In this document: one piece after another, positions 38,907 through 51,707 of the stretch
Layout: each line of letters starts with the position of its first letter
How positions within the stretch are numbered: the stretch's first letter is position 1
Assembly (NCBI GenBank): GCA_905182995.1
Contig: CAJJDP010000140.1
Location: 248,001 to 312,000 of the forward strand
Direction: 5' to 3'
DNA: 64,000 nucleotides
Source of the DNA: Paramecium octaurelia
Lineage: Eukaryota; Ciliophora; Oligohymenophorea; Peniculida; Parameciidae
The notes under the pieces: model-generated
What the model was told of the DNA's origin: nothing
The model's input: only the letters and a program-made list of their open reading frames with translations
The model's database searches: none
Made by a program: the position numbers and the translations under genes

Positions 38907-40094
38907 ATGAGTGAATTTCTGACAAAAGGAGAGTATCTAAAATTTAAAAGTGATATCAAATTCTTTAGAAAGTATCATTCTAAGGTTGATGAGACTGAAA
39001 AAAGTATTGTTTTACCATTGATTTAGGTAAATTTATAACTTCAATCAATTCTATTGTGTCAGCTCTTGAAAATATCAAACAAGATTATATTAGGATAGAT
39101 GACTAAATCAATGCTTTAACTGATGATAATAATTAATAATATATGAGTAGAGCCAAAAGTTACTTTGAGAAAAGTATACATCTTTTGATATAAATTTTAG
39201 GTGAATAATTATTAAGAGAGGGACAATTTAAAGAAGCATTATCAGCCTTAAACGAATCATTATCGATGGGTTATAATCATGACTTTGTCTATAATTTGAA
39301 AGGTATATTTGGAATAATTATAAATTTCAAAGGGCTTATATTATAGAATCTAAATAAATTGGATGAAGCAATAGATTGCTTTGACTTAGCCCGAAATATC
39401 AACCCAAATTCTGAAAATGCTCACAGCAATCTAGGTAGCCTATAATTATTTATAATTTTTTATAGGAGCTTCATTAATTAACCAAGGCAAATTCACAGAA
39501 GGCCTTTAGATAATAAAAACGACAATAGAGCTGAATCCAAAAAATGAGAAAGCCTATTATTTGAAAGGTTGTTATTCCAAATAATTGAAGGCTTTGCACT
39601 ATATAAATTGGATAAATATTAAGAATCCTAATATGCCTATGAAGAGGCAATAAAATTGAATAATCGCTGGGATAACGCATACTAAGGGAAAGGCAATAAA
39701 TATATGTAAATATTCAATAGGCAAATCGTTACTTAAACTTAATAAATACAAAGAAGCCCTTTAATGTTTCTAAACTGCAATTAATCTAAACAAAAATAAC
39801 GATGAAGCTGTGGAGAACAAAGGTTGAAAATTCCTTCATTTTTTCTAGCTCTCTCTCTACATCTGTTGTAAAAATACAAGGATGCATTAATAATTTATGA
39901 TTAAGCGATTTATATGAAAAAAAATCCTATTAGATTAAAGCTCAAGGGTATTCTTTACTATGTATAATAAAGCTGACACATTATTAGTTTTGGGAAGAAA
40001 GGAAGAAGCAAAATAATATTATTATGAAGCTTTAAGAATAGGAAATCTCTCATTTGATTAGAAATAAATTCTTTTGTAATTAGAAAATATATGA
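38907..40094 (+). CDS. TPR repeat protein with repeat-phased introns
   Basis: 333 residues after seven introns: 39004-39026, 39303-39332, 39435-39465, 39568-39590, 39693-39720, 39823-39848 and 39948-39972. Total coding length divides by three. After an N-terminal ~70 residues (MSEFLTKGEYLKFKSD...) come tandem TPR units with the usual LDEAIDCFDLARNINP, AYYLKGFALYKLDKY and SLLKLNKYKEAL patterns. The last six introns all interrupt the first base of the glycine (or aligned) codon that begins a new TPR. The intron at 39693-39720 begins with GC, not GT, but sits at the expected place and is needed for the frame. TPRs form helical scaffolds for protein binding; the partner is unknown. A 5'-truncated identical copy follows at 40278-41403. 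Confidence 0.9.
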
Positions 40095-40276
40095 AATATC
40101 TTAATTACGATTAACCATTCTTTTTATTTGTCTTTAGTTCTTCAAAATTAAATAATTTTTAACCTTAAATTAATCACAATAATAATATTGAAATTTATCC
40201 TGATTTTAGATTAAGAAATAAGTTATAATATTATAGACTTATTAGAATGAATTCTTTTTAGAAGAAGTTTAATATA
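38969..40276. repeat. contig overlap with 40278-41585
   Basis: 1,308 bases identical on both sides of the N at 40277, at constant offset 1309. Best read as an unmerged contig overlap. Confidence 0.9.
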
Positions 40277-40277
40277 N

Positions 40278-41403
40278 AAAGTATCATTCTAAGGTTGATG
40301 AGACTGAAAAAAGTATTGTTTTACCATTGATTTAGGTAAATTTATAACTTCAATCAATTCTATTGTGTCAGCTCTTGAAAATATCAAACAAGATTATATT
40401 AGGATAGATGACTAAATCAATGCTTTAACTGATGATAATAATTAATAATATATGAGTAGAGCCAAAAGTTACTTTGAGAAAAGTATACATCTTTTGATAT
40501 AAATTTTAGGTGAATAATTATTAAGAGAGGGACAATTTAAAGAAGCATTATCAGCCTTAAACGAATCATTATCGATGGGTTATAATCATGACTTTGTCTA
40601 TAATTTGAAAGGTATATTTGGAATAATTATAAATTTCAAAGGGCTTATATTATAGAATCTAAATAAATTGGATGAAGCAATAGATTGCTTTGACTTAGCC
40701 CGAAATATCAACCCAAATTCTGAAAATGCTCACAGCAATCTAGGTAGCCTATAATTATTTATAATTTTTTATAGGAGCTTCATTAATTAACCAAGGCAAA
40801 TTCACAGAAGGCCTTTAGATAATAAAAACGACAATAGAGCTGAATCCAAAAAATGAGAAAGCCTATTATTTGAAAGGTTGTTATTCCAAATAATTGAAGG
40901 CTTTGCACTATATAAATTGGATAAATATTAAGAATCCTAATATGCCTATGAAGAGGCAATAAAATTGAATAATCGCTGGGATAACGCATACTAAGGGAAA
41001 GGCAATAAATATATGTAAATATTCAATAGGCAAATCGTTACTTAAACTTAATAAATACAAAGAAGCCCTTTAATGTTTCTAAACTGCAATTAATCTAAAC
41101 AAAAATAACGATGAAGCTGTGGAGAACAAAGGTTGAAAATTCCTTCATTTTTTCTAGCTCTCTCTCTACATCTGTTGTAAAAATACAAGGATGCATTAAT
41201 AATTTATGATTAAGCGATTTATATGAAAAAAAATCCTATTAGATTAAAGCTCAAGGGTATTCTTTACTATGTATAATAAAGCTGACACATTATTAGTTTT
41301 GGGAAGAAAGGAAGAAGCAAAATAATATTATTATGAAGCTTTAAGAATAGGAAATCTCTCATTTGATTAGAAATAAATTCTTTTGTAATTAGAAAATATA
41401 TGA
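40278..41403 (+). CDS. 5'-truncated duplicate of the TPR gene (assembly)
   Basis: Same sequence as 38969-40094 including all seven introns; the first ~20 codons are missing because the contig starts here. No substitutions seen. Not an independent gene unless shown by long reads. Confidence 0.85.
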
Positions 41404-41778
41404 AATATCTTAATTACGATTAACCATTCTTTTTATTTGTCTTTAGTTCTTCAAAATTAAATAATTTTTAACCTTAAATTAATCACAATAATAATATTGA
41501 AATTTATCCTGATTTTAGATTAAGAAATAAGTTATAATATTATAGACTTATTAGAATGAATTCTTTTTAGAAGAAGTTTAATATAGAAGCCGAACAAGAA
41601 AAAATATCCTTAAATATATTTTTAGTGCATATCCATATTTCTATTTTATAATTAAATTGAACCAAACTTTAACTTTAAGTAATATTCATCTTAATTATAT
41701 ATATCTGTAATTATTATGATAAATACATAAACTTGAAGAAAATTATGTAGCAATCTATTTATTTATTTAATTTATTTT

Positions 41779-43203
41779 TCATTTTTCTTTAAATTAAAAT
41801 ATTTAAATTTATTAAGTCTTGTCATCCCAAGTTACCATAAACTATCCATCATCTGTTAATCTACCAAAAAGAGTTCCTGTTCCAAAATCAATGAATTAAA
41901 CTAATTGAAGTTCAACGGATTAACTTATTTTTATAATATTAACATAATTTCCATTTTTACAGACTAACATCTACTTTTACTAAATATATTATGATTAGAA
42001 AAAACAATGACAACTAGGCCCATTCTTAACTTTCACTTCTTTGATTTAATCAAATAAATTAGTTGAATTATTTAATTCATAGATATTCATAACAGGGATA
42101 AGATATTGCTAAACAGTAAATAGGTTATTATTAATAAAACATAATCTATACCCTTTTTGGTTAATTTTTTACGCAATCATCCATTATTTGTTTTCTTATT
42201 ATTTACTTATTAATATTTCATCATCATCGTAAGCACAAGAGATTAGATAAGTTTAGCTTTCATTTAAACTCATACTCGTTAACTCATTTTTATGTTGATT
42301 TAAGGTTTATGAACATTACCAGGTTTTATCTTTTGTCCAAAACTTAATACTGAAATCTCTACTTCCAGATATAATTAGATTATCTTCTGAATTAATTAAT
42401 ATACAACGAATCCAATTTCTATGTCCTGTTATTTTTTATTAGACACGCCACTATTTATTTTCAAAGAACTTCCAAATTATAATATCATTATCTAAACTAC
42501 CAGATACAAACGAGTTTGAATTATTCATGAAATTTAAACATCCCACAATGCCCTTGTGTTCACTAAGTGTTTGCTTAAGCTTGATATTCCCTTAATTAAA
42601 CTCAAATACTCTTATAATACCATCCATATACCCATTTATCATAATTGTAGAATCTTAATTAAAACAAACTGAAAAGCAATATAGATACTCTTTGATAGAA
42701 TTGATTAATTGATATTTAGGCAAAGCTATATCTGAAGTTTTATTATTAGGTCGAGTTTAAATATCTGTAATCTTAAATGTTTGAAGAAAATTGGAGAAGC
42801 ATTAAATTAATTTTTCTGTATGTTGAGATGCTAACTAAATTTATGGTTTATTATCACCATTAAAATGGATTAGTTTAGTAATGATATTATTTAGTTATTG
42901 AGTGCTAATTTGTGTTAGTGTTTGGCTTGTGATTGAGAAATCTATTTCCACAAATTGATTTACATGTTTCAACAACTCATTGATTTATGCATTAAGAATA
43001 TTCAATTTATTAATGAATTCATTGCACTGCTATTATGTATCTGATAATAAACCAAGAAGTTCAGGGATTGATTTCAAATTATGTACATGTCCTAAATGAA
43101 AGTTATTCTTAGTGCATTAATCGCAGGCTAATTTAAATTCATAGCAGGATTGATTTAGACAAGCAAATTAAATGAGTTATTGATTGTGCATAGAACATTG
43201 CAT
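41779..43203 (-). CDS. B-box zinc finger and WD40 protein
   Basis: 474 codons, intronless. The N-terminus spaces metal ligands as in a B-box: Cys3, His6, Cys15, Cys20, Cys27, Cys30, His36, His39. A helical region (about 45-140) follows, likely a coiled coil. WD40 repeats occupy the rest, clearest at SGSLDNDIIIWKF and SGSRDFSIKFW, each preceded by GH or EH about 30 residues earlier. This B-box/coiled-coil/WD40 layout is common among ciliate paralogues and resembles TRIM-like proteins without a RING. It probably serves as a protein-interaction scaffold; a ubiquitin ligase role is not supported because no RING is seen. The start is chosen so that the first Cys-x2-His pair is included, and no upstream frame extends it. 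Confidence 0.92.
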
Positions 43204-43534
43204 TTAAATATGAATTAATTTTATTATTTCTATATAATCATTAACTATTTTTTATTAAAATCAATTTTTAAGTATTCGTAGTAAATTCTATATTAGAATA
43301 AATAACTGTTCAATTTACTCTATTCTTCTAACTCTTAGACAAATCTTAGTTATCAAATGCTGTTGATTTTCTTAATAAATTCAGAAAGATACAATAATAA
43401 AATCATTAAACATTTATACAATAAATCATTCAAATCTAACTTTACATAAAATCAAAATTATCTACTTTAGATTAATTAAAAAGTTAAAAAGACATGAATA
43501 GTAATCAATTTTAATTTAATTATTTTAATTTAAA
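43204..43534. other. divergent intergenic region
   Basis: About 330 bp between the B-box/WD40 gene (minus) and the large TPR gene (plus). Should carry both promoters; no motif recognised. Confidence 0.55.
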
Positions 43535-46500
43535 ATGGCTTAACACGGAATCGAATAATTAGAAGTAAGCATTCAATCTGACTTAATCTAACAACGAACA
43601 GAATAAATCTATATTGCTAGCCTAGTAAAATCAAATATATAATTTATAGTAAAATCTTCAAAATTATAAAATTGAGGAAGCCTTGGAATTAATAGATGAA
43701 GCATTAAAGCTTAATCCTTTATTTTCATAAGCATTTATTTCGAGAGGTTTCGTAAATATTACAAATAATAGGAGAATTATACTTAGGTAAAAACATGGAT
43801 GATTGGACAGTTGAGGATGCAATAAAAGTTGGAAGCTTAAGCATATTGAGGAACGGCAGCTTTGATTAAAAAAGTAGTAACTATTTAAATTATTTTAGCA
43901 AAAGGGATCAGTCAAAAAGATTTATTGATTGAAGCATTATAAAATTATTAGTATTCTATTCAACTCACTCCTTAATATGGTTTGATATTCTAGAGAATAG
44001 GTGAGAACTTTTTTAAAACTTTTAGGCAGAGCAATAGGGGAATTGGGTAATTATAATGATGAATTGAGATACTATGATAAAGCAATTGAAATTGATGATC
44101 AATGTTAATTGGCTTATTATAAAAGAGGTAACGATTAATATTAAATAGGAATTCTGAATGATGAGATTGGAAACAAAGATTAGGCTCTTATAGATTATAC
44201 CAAGGCCATAGACTTGGATCCAAAAAATATACAGGCATATGCTTAAAGAGGTATCAATACCCTTTTATATTTAATAGGAAATTTATAATATTATTTGGGG
44301 AATTGGGATAAGGCCCTAATAGATTTTAACAAAACTATTGAACTAGATCCTCAATAGTCTTTTACTTACTATAACAGAGGTATTAATTGGATAATAATAG
44401 ATAGGGGTTTTCTATTAAAATTCAGGAAATAATGATTAGGCACTAATTGATTTAAACTAAGCTATTGATTTAGATCCTCATATATTTTAAGCTTATCATC
44501 AGAGAGGTAAATCAATTTCTAATCCTGAGTAGCAATTCTATATCATGACAGAGGAAATTAAGATTAAGCACTTTTTGATTATACTAAGGCAATTGAACTG
44601 TATCCGTATGATGCAAAATTCTACTTTAATAGGGGTAATCAAAAAATGCTATATGGCTAGGAATTTTATACAACAACATGGGATAAATTGATAAGGGCAT
44701 TTTAGATTTTAGCAAATCTATTGAATTGAATCCCTATAATGCTAAGGCTTATTACAGTAGAGGTTTTAAACTTAAAGCTATAGAGTAGGACTTTTAGAAT
44801 ACGAAATTGGAAATACAGCTCAGACACTTCTGGATTATACTAAGGCGATCGAATTGGATCCCAATTATGCATCGTTTTTTTATAACAGAGGTAATTAAAC
44901 TTTGTGTTGAGTAGGATTTTTATATTAGCAAATGGGAAATAAGAACCTAGCACTAGATGATTATAACAGAGCTATTGAATTGGACCCTGAGGACCCTTAA
45001 AGTTATTGTAACAGAGGTAGCTATCTATTCAATACTTAATAGGAATGATCTTCAAAGAAATTGATGAACTAGACAAGGCACTAATTGATTATAACAAAGC
45101 GATTGAGTTGAATCCATAGGATGCTGCTTTTTATTTTAATCGAGGTACTCAATTTTTCATGATATCTATAGGGATTTTATATAATAAAATGGGAAATAAA
45201 TATTTATCTCTCTCAGATTATAACTAGGCTATTGATTTAGATCCTAATAATGTTTAGGCTTATTATAACAGAGGTTATCAATACATCTTATCGAATAGGA
45301 GCTCTTCACTTAATAATGGAGAATAAAGCTTAAGCAGTGTTAGATTTTAATAAGGCTATTGAATTGGATCCTAGAGATGAATCATCATATTCTTACAGAG
45401 GTTATCAATTACTATATGGAAGGACTTATATATTAGAAAATGGGGGATAAGAATTAAGCACTCTAAGACTATGACAAAGCAATTGAATTGAATCCTAAAA
45501 ACCCGTTGCTTTATTATTAAAGAGGTTATTAGAATATTCTAGTGACTAGGAGTTCTATAGAGCGAAATTGGAAATAAGGATCAGGCCCTAATAGATTATA
45601 ATTCAAGTATAGCATTGGATTCTAATAATTCCAATATTTATACTAACAGAGGTAATTAAGCTATTAAGTGTGAAAGGTGCTCTTTTGAAAGAACTTAATT
45701 AAAACGATAAAGCATTTTAAGATTACAATAAGGCACTTGAGTTGGATTCTAATAATCTGTTTGCTCTTGCCAATTTAGGTGATCTATATTATATAAGGTA
45801 AAATTATACTCTATCGTTTGATTAATATTACCGAGTCATTAATTTATTGATAAATATAAAATCTCAGCAAATCAATCAGTTGAATTTATAGGAATGGCAT
45901 GCCTTCATAATTCAAGAAAAATTCAAATTACTCCAGGAAATTTAAGACAGCGCTGTTTAGTTAAGATTAGAACTCTAAAAACCACCAAGCCAATCGAATT
46001 ATGATTAATCCTCGATAAATGATATTAAAAGATAATTTCGTTGCTTAGAGAGAAAAATAAAAATATAATTGAAACCATAAACAGAATTTTCAAAGCTGGA
46101 AGAGAAATAACAAGAACTTTTTGAATTATAAATGACGAAAGAAGATATGATTTGCCTTAATAAATAGGTAGCTTAATCACTTCAAATGACATTATAATAA
46201 AATCCTACTACTGTTCAATTAGAGGAAGATGCTAAATTGAAGCGGATGGATGACTAAATTATTGAAGAAAAGCTCTCTTTACTTCACAAAGTTGAAAATA
46301 ATCATCAATTAATTTATTACAATGCTTTGTTTTAATCTTTGTCCTGCTATCTATAAGTAATTCTATAGATTTCATAAGAATTATCACAAATAAATAAAGA
46401 TCTTCTGATTGAAAATTAATCAAAAATATTAGAAGAAACAATTGATTAAATTTTTTCTCCTAAATCAAAGATTGAAATAGATAGAGAGGCATTTGACCTT

Positions 46501-46992
46501 ATAAATTAAGCCTTAGATAATATGATATAATCTGAAAAGAAAAATAACATTTAGGTTAGGCTTCATAGATTGACCAATATATTCAAATGCTAGAACATAA
46601 CCAACATCTTCGAATTAGAAAAAGAACTAAAAGTAGCTATTATTGAACTTGCAATTTAATAATCAAAGGATTTATAGGAAGAAAGTAATTCATATTTTGC
46701 TGAATTTGTAACAAAATTATGCACTAAAAAATACAATTAAGAGTAAAATGTACATTAAAAAAATGGAATTCATGATGCTTTGATCATTATCAAATATTTA
46801 GAGGATATGTCAGTGTCAATTAAGGAGATGAATGAAAATAAGCTTAGGGTATTAATTTTAGATGCTCTAGAGAAAAATAACAAATTATAAGTTCAATTAC
46901 AGCAAATTGAAAAACCAATTAGTTATGATTCATTTGTTATTGATTCAAATTCCTCCTGTTAATGCAGCAAACTATTTTGCTACATTTAATGA
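43535..46992 (+). CDS. large TPR protein, 17 tiny introns
   Basis: 1,010 residues after removing 17 introns of 21-27 nt; the remaining 3,033 nt divides by three. Introns start at 43625, 43747, 43874, 44001, 44128, 44251, 44380, 44507, 44635, 44763, 44891, 45017, 45145, 45274, 45401, 45525 and 45652. All but the first and third split the glycine codon after its first base at the RG junction between TPRs, so each repeat is one exon of about 100 nt. Units follow the canonical TPR pattern, for example QALIDYTKAIDLDP then AYAQRG. About 15 repeats span residues 25-620. The last ~380 residues are a long helical, Glu/Lys-rich region, probably coiled coil (KLEEKQQELFELQ). It likely acts as a cytoplasmic or ciliary scaffold, as many long TPR proteins do, but nothing here proves the location. 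Confidence 0.95.
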
Positions 46993-47478
46993 GCTAATTA
47001 TTAATAATTTAAACTTAAGATTTATATCATAGATTTATGTTTATAATTTTAATGAATATTATTGAATTTATGTATTTATTATTTGATAAAATTGCCTCTA
47101 CCATAAAATGTTTGTTATCATTATAAAAATGAATATTTATAACACGAATATAATAGAATAAACTATTTTTATATTATTCTCTGATAGAATTTTATAGAAA
47201 TGAATTGAAACTGAAGGATTTTAAATATTTATATTTTTGAGATTCTTAATCATTATCTCAATCATTTTAAATTTAGAAATAATTTTCATAGTATTTCATA
47301 GAGTGGCTTTTAAATTCTTTAACATTTTACTTCTTTGGGTCGAAATTTCGTTTAATATAAAATATTTTGAACCTTAAATTTCTAAAGCGAATAAAAGTGA
47401 AAGAATTAACAACTTAAATAAATATGGATTACATCTATTCTTAAAAAATCAAATTGATTTAAATTATATGTATATTGC
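46993..47478. other. convergent intergenic region
   Basis: About 490 bp between the convergent stops of the large TPR gene and the MORN-like gene. AT-rich, no gene seen. Confidence 0.6.
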
Positions 47479-49863
47479 TCATATATCATACTAAATTTTA
47501 CTGTATTCTAAGTAGTCTATAATTACTACCCAATTACCAACTTTTTTTGCCCTTTAATATTTACCGCTATATGTAACTTTAGAATCGCTAGAATACCAAT
47601 CATCCAACTCCACCCATTTTCCAACCTTAAGACCACAACCTTGTGTATCATATGACCCACCACCGCTAAAAATTGATATTTTAAGATTTACATCAGAGAT
47701 AAATCTTATTCATTCCAATTTCTCCCTACAATTTACCAAGCGCCTATTTTTTTCCCATCTTTATATGAGCCTTTTAAAAAAATTTAAGAATTGCTAAAAA
47801 ATCGATCACTTAATTCAACCCACTTTTCAATTTTATTGCCATTAGCACTTTTATCATATGAACCTCCGCCACTATTGATTGAAATTTATATTAAATAAGA
47901 ATTTACATTTTTTATTATCCTCCGTAATTAAAAAAAGTTTCCCACTATCCAACCTTTTTACCATTTTGATATATGCCAATATTAGTGACCTATGAATAAT
48001 ACCAAAACCCGTCACTCAATTCAATCCAACGTCCAATCTTGATGCCTTATCCTCTGACGTCATAGAACCCACCACCACTAAGCTTAAAAAAATAAAAATT
48101 ACATCAACTTAAATTCATTATCCGGTGTCCCTCTATAAAAGCTGCTCCAACTACCAGTCTTATTGCCATTTTTATATTCCCCAACCTCAATAATTTAAGA
48201 AACATCTCTAAATTCTTCACTTAATACTCCCCACTTCCCAATCTTGATGCCTTAACCTCCTTTATCATAACACCCGCCACCGCTAAACTGTTCTTTTTAA
48301 TGATATACATGGGTTTAAATTTATTATCAAATGCTCTTCTATAAAAAATATTCCATTTTCCAACCTTATTGCCATTTTAATATTCACCACTGTAAACAAT
48401 TTGAGCTGAATTTCTAAATTCTTCACTTAAATCAATCCAATACCCAGTCTTAATGCCTTAACCTTCTTTATCATAAGATCCACCACCACTAAATTTTAGT
48501 TTTTATATTTACATCTTTTGAAATTTATTATTTGTAGTTCTCCTAATAAGAATACTCCAACTACCAATCTTTTTACCTTTTTAATATTCTCCAGAATAAG
48601 CCACTTATGATTCATCCCAAAAATTATCACTTAATTAATGCCAATTTCCACTTTTTTCCCCTACTTCATTATACTCACCACCGTCACTAATATTATTAAT
48701 ATTGATTTAATATACATTATTTCACCCTTATATAAATACCTCCAATATCCATGCCTTAAGTTGTTAAAATACCCTCCAAATTCATAAACTTAAGCTCTCC
48801 TAATAAATTATTAATTTTATTTTACGTCCAAAAGTTTTAAAATATCTCAATCCAACTACCTTATTTTTTCCCATCATTAGAATACTGTCCTCCAATTTTA
48901 TTCATAGTTATTCCTATCCAAGTAACATTCCACCTACCTATTTTTCTGTTATTTTCTCCATAATTTCCAACCCATTTCAGATAAAGTATTTACTCCAAAT
49001 TTGTCATTATAGTAGGCTTTTCAATTATGTCATTCAATGACTCACTATTAAGGTGGACAGAAAAGATTACCTTCTTAGGATGAAACCATCTCTGGTATAT
49101 TAAATTTATTGTCTTTCGTAATTTCAATTTGAAATGTAACATGTGCAAATTTCTAAAATTAAACATCCCAAATTAAACTTTTATAGGCTTAGACATTTTC
49201 TTGTTAAGTATCGACTCTTTCTATATCTTAAAATGTAGAATAAAATGATGAATTTGTATAAATTAATGGTTAAGCCTTAACTTCAACATTCTATTAATCA
49301 ATTAGATTATTTTGATAGGCAAATAGTTCCTAAGTAGATTGGAACTCTGGTAAAAATTTGAATTAATCTAGTTTAATATTTATCTTTGAGTTCAAATTGT
49401 AATTTGTTTTTTTTACACAACCAATAAATGTACTTAAATCCAAAACAGGTACTTATTGTGAAGTTACCTTATCTAGTTCTTCAAAGAAGCTGTAAGATGT
49501 TGCAGAGTCCACTAGTTATGTAATCCAATCCTTAGAGAGCCAAAGTAAATTGTCAAATTATTGAATTAACCTCGATTTAAGAGATTCAAGAATTTTCATT
49601 AAATTTTCTACGCATTAAATATGAGGGTTGATAATTAATTGATATTATTGAATTCTTTCACGCTGTTGTTCATAAAAACAATTTTTGAGCTGTTCATAAT
49701 CCACAATTCTTGAATGCATGAGATATTATTATTCGCAAACCTTGCATAAGAGTCTCAGATTATTTGATATAAAAGGATCCAAAATAACTGATTTAACAGG
49801 TTATTGGTGCTTTGATTTACATAAGAATTTATCTTCTTTTTCAATTAATCTTGGTATAAACAT
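47479..49863 (-). CDS. B-box and MORN-like repeat protein
   Basis: 721 residues after eight introns: 49113-49140, 48800-48825, 48687-48715, 48489-48512, 48283-48308, 48078-48102, 47872-47906 and 47666-47691; length divides by three. The N-terminus has partial B-box ligands (Cys15, His19, Cys40, Cys43, His50), then ~270 helical residues. The C-terminal half holds about eight repeats of roughly 55 residues. Each has GGGSYD or a variant, then a GKWVEL-type block, then GEYKNGNKTGSW. This is MORN-like (Gly-Tyr/Trp beta-hairpin) in character. Seven introns lie between repeats, all in phase 2, so each repeat is one exon. MORN repeats often bind membranes or organise the cortex; that role is only suggested here. 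The start at 49863 rather than 49719 is chosen to include the first zinc-ligand pair. Confidence 0.92.
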
Positions 49864-50782
49864 TTTATTTAATATAAGTTGTAAAAAAAATTTGGACATA
49901 AAGAATGATTTCACAATATTTATTTTTGGTTGCTTACAAGTTACAAATAAGAGAAAATTAGACTAGCACTATAAATAATATCTCCATATTTTAGGGCAAT
50001 CATCTTAAAATAAAAAACAAATGCGTTATTAAAGATTATAAATACTCAAATTATAAAAAATTTATCTTACATCTTGAGTGAAATAAATATTAACAAAATA
50101 ATCATTAAATTATTCTTCAATAAAATCAATTTCCTTTTATCAAAACTGCAAGGAAATACTTGTACAATAAATTTGGTTTCTAATGGAATTAATTGCTTAA
50201 CTACACTCCCTCTATAATTCGTATAATAGAGAATTTGTTTAATTTTGAACAAAACTAATCAGCTATCTCAATTGATGTAAATCAAAATTTGATGCGGATT
50301 GAATTCAAATTATTTTAGGCGAAATTGAAAAAAATGGTTACAAGATAAATTAGCATATTAATATGATAGGTTTTATATCGCATTTTAAGATTATGTTACA
50401 AGGATAAATAAATAGGAAACTTGAATTTAATTTATTTTCATCATAATATCATATCATAATTATTTGATATAGTTGTTGACTAATTTCATCTCTTGAAGTT
50501 AGTTGGCAATGAGATTATAATGTAGAGAAGTTAAAAAGGAGAACAATTTTATATTCTTATCAAAATGAATCATAACTAATATGAAAGAAGAGATAAATTA
50601 ATAGAAACAACCAGAATACAAATATATAAATATATCAAATGTGTGAGTATGCGTCCAACTATTTAAAGATCTGGTGAACTAATAATGAAGTTTACTAATT
50701 TTTCAATTTAATATTTATTTCTTAAAATCATATTGAAATTCTAATTTATTAGAACCTATATAAAATCACGAAGACGAAATTA
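49864..50782. other. intergenic; contains left arm of inverted repeat 3
   Basis: No convincing gene. The part from about 50500 matches the complement of 56391-56720. It lies between the divergent MORN-like gene and a small plus-strand gene, so it should contain promoters. Confidence 0.5.
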
Positions 50783-50800
50783 ATGAAAAAGTTAATTTTT
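50500..50800. repeat. inverted repeat 3, left arm
   Basis: Reverse complement of about 56374-56720, covering the 5' flank and first ~17 bases of a gene on each side. Substitutions are scattered, and the right arm carries an extra 59 bp at 56629-56687. Confidence 0.8.
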
Positions 50801-51499
50801 ATAGCAATTACAGTGATAGAACTATCTTTTAATTAATATTTAGGTAGTAAAGTTAAAAAAATTAATATTAAAGAGGAATAGCTGCGATTGCACAACATTT
50901 AATTAATCGAAAAAAGTATAAAAATCAAATTTAAAACAAATTTTACTAAAGATTTTAAAGTCATATTTAAGAGTTTATTCAGAAGTCAAAGAAGATGAAA
51001 AATTTCATCTTTACTCGGATAGATTGGAAACAAAATTATGTAAAAGAGTAAATGATACAGAAATTACTCAAAATAGCATAAATATGTTTGATCTTCTTAA
51101 TTGTTTTACAAGAAGAATCAGCTTGAAACATCCAAATTGAATAGGTTAATGACGATCTATTAATTAAGTAAACTTTTGATTCAAATGTATAAAATGCATT
51201 AACCACAACACCTAAATCAGTTAAATATTAAAATTTAAAAAGAAAATTAGAATAAAAATTAATTAGTTACTTTGGCAGATTTGAAATTTTGGAAATTATT
51301 AACATCATGAAATCCTTAAGCAATTTGGAATATATTAAAGAAAATTTAGCAATTATTTAATTTCAGATCACGAAAGAAGAAAATGACCTAAAAGCAAAAC
51401 TTACACAAATAAATTTACTTAGCATTCATGAGTTATCAAATACGGCAAATGAAAATTATAGCAGTTCAAGAGAAAACAATAATATAATAAGTTTGTGAT
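50783..51499 (+). CDS. small helical protein, exon structure unresolved
   Basis: Starts MKKLIFIAITVIEL, signal-like. The coding potential passes through at least three frames: the start frame to about 50940, a frame reading YSEVKEDEKFHLYSDRLETK to a TGA near 51140, and a frame reading NDDLLIKQTFDSNVQ to the TGA at 51497-51499. The last parts are helical and rich in Glu, Asn and Lys (FQITKEENDLKAKLTQINLL). I could not find introns in the right phase for every join. It shares its upstream region and first codons with the minus-strand gene at 55794-56391. No family recognised. Confidence 0.45.
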
Positions 51500-51707
51500 G
51501 CATTACAAGGAAGACAATTTAACAAGTTATGACCTTTATGAAGAGTTTATTAATTAATATCAGTATATCGCACAAATTTAATTACTACTAGAATAAATAT
51601 AAAAGACAATATAATAACTCAATTTTTTTTAAGTAAACCAAAAAGGCAATCACAAGAAATTTATTTCAAATTCTTAAAAAAAAAACAATATAAGTAAACC
51701 ATTTCCC

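Noticed and set aside
38969-41585. Recent tandem gene duplication of the TPR gene
   Set aside because: The copies are identical, separated by one N and end at the contig edges; unmerged overlap is the simpler explanation.
49718-49966. 82-codon plus-strand ORF
   Set aside because: Overlaps the B-box N-terminus of the minus-strand MORN-like gene, whose zinc-ligand spacing and introns are stronger evidence.
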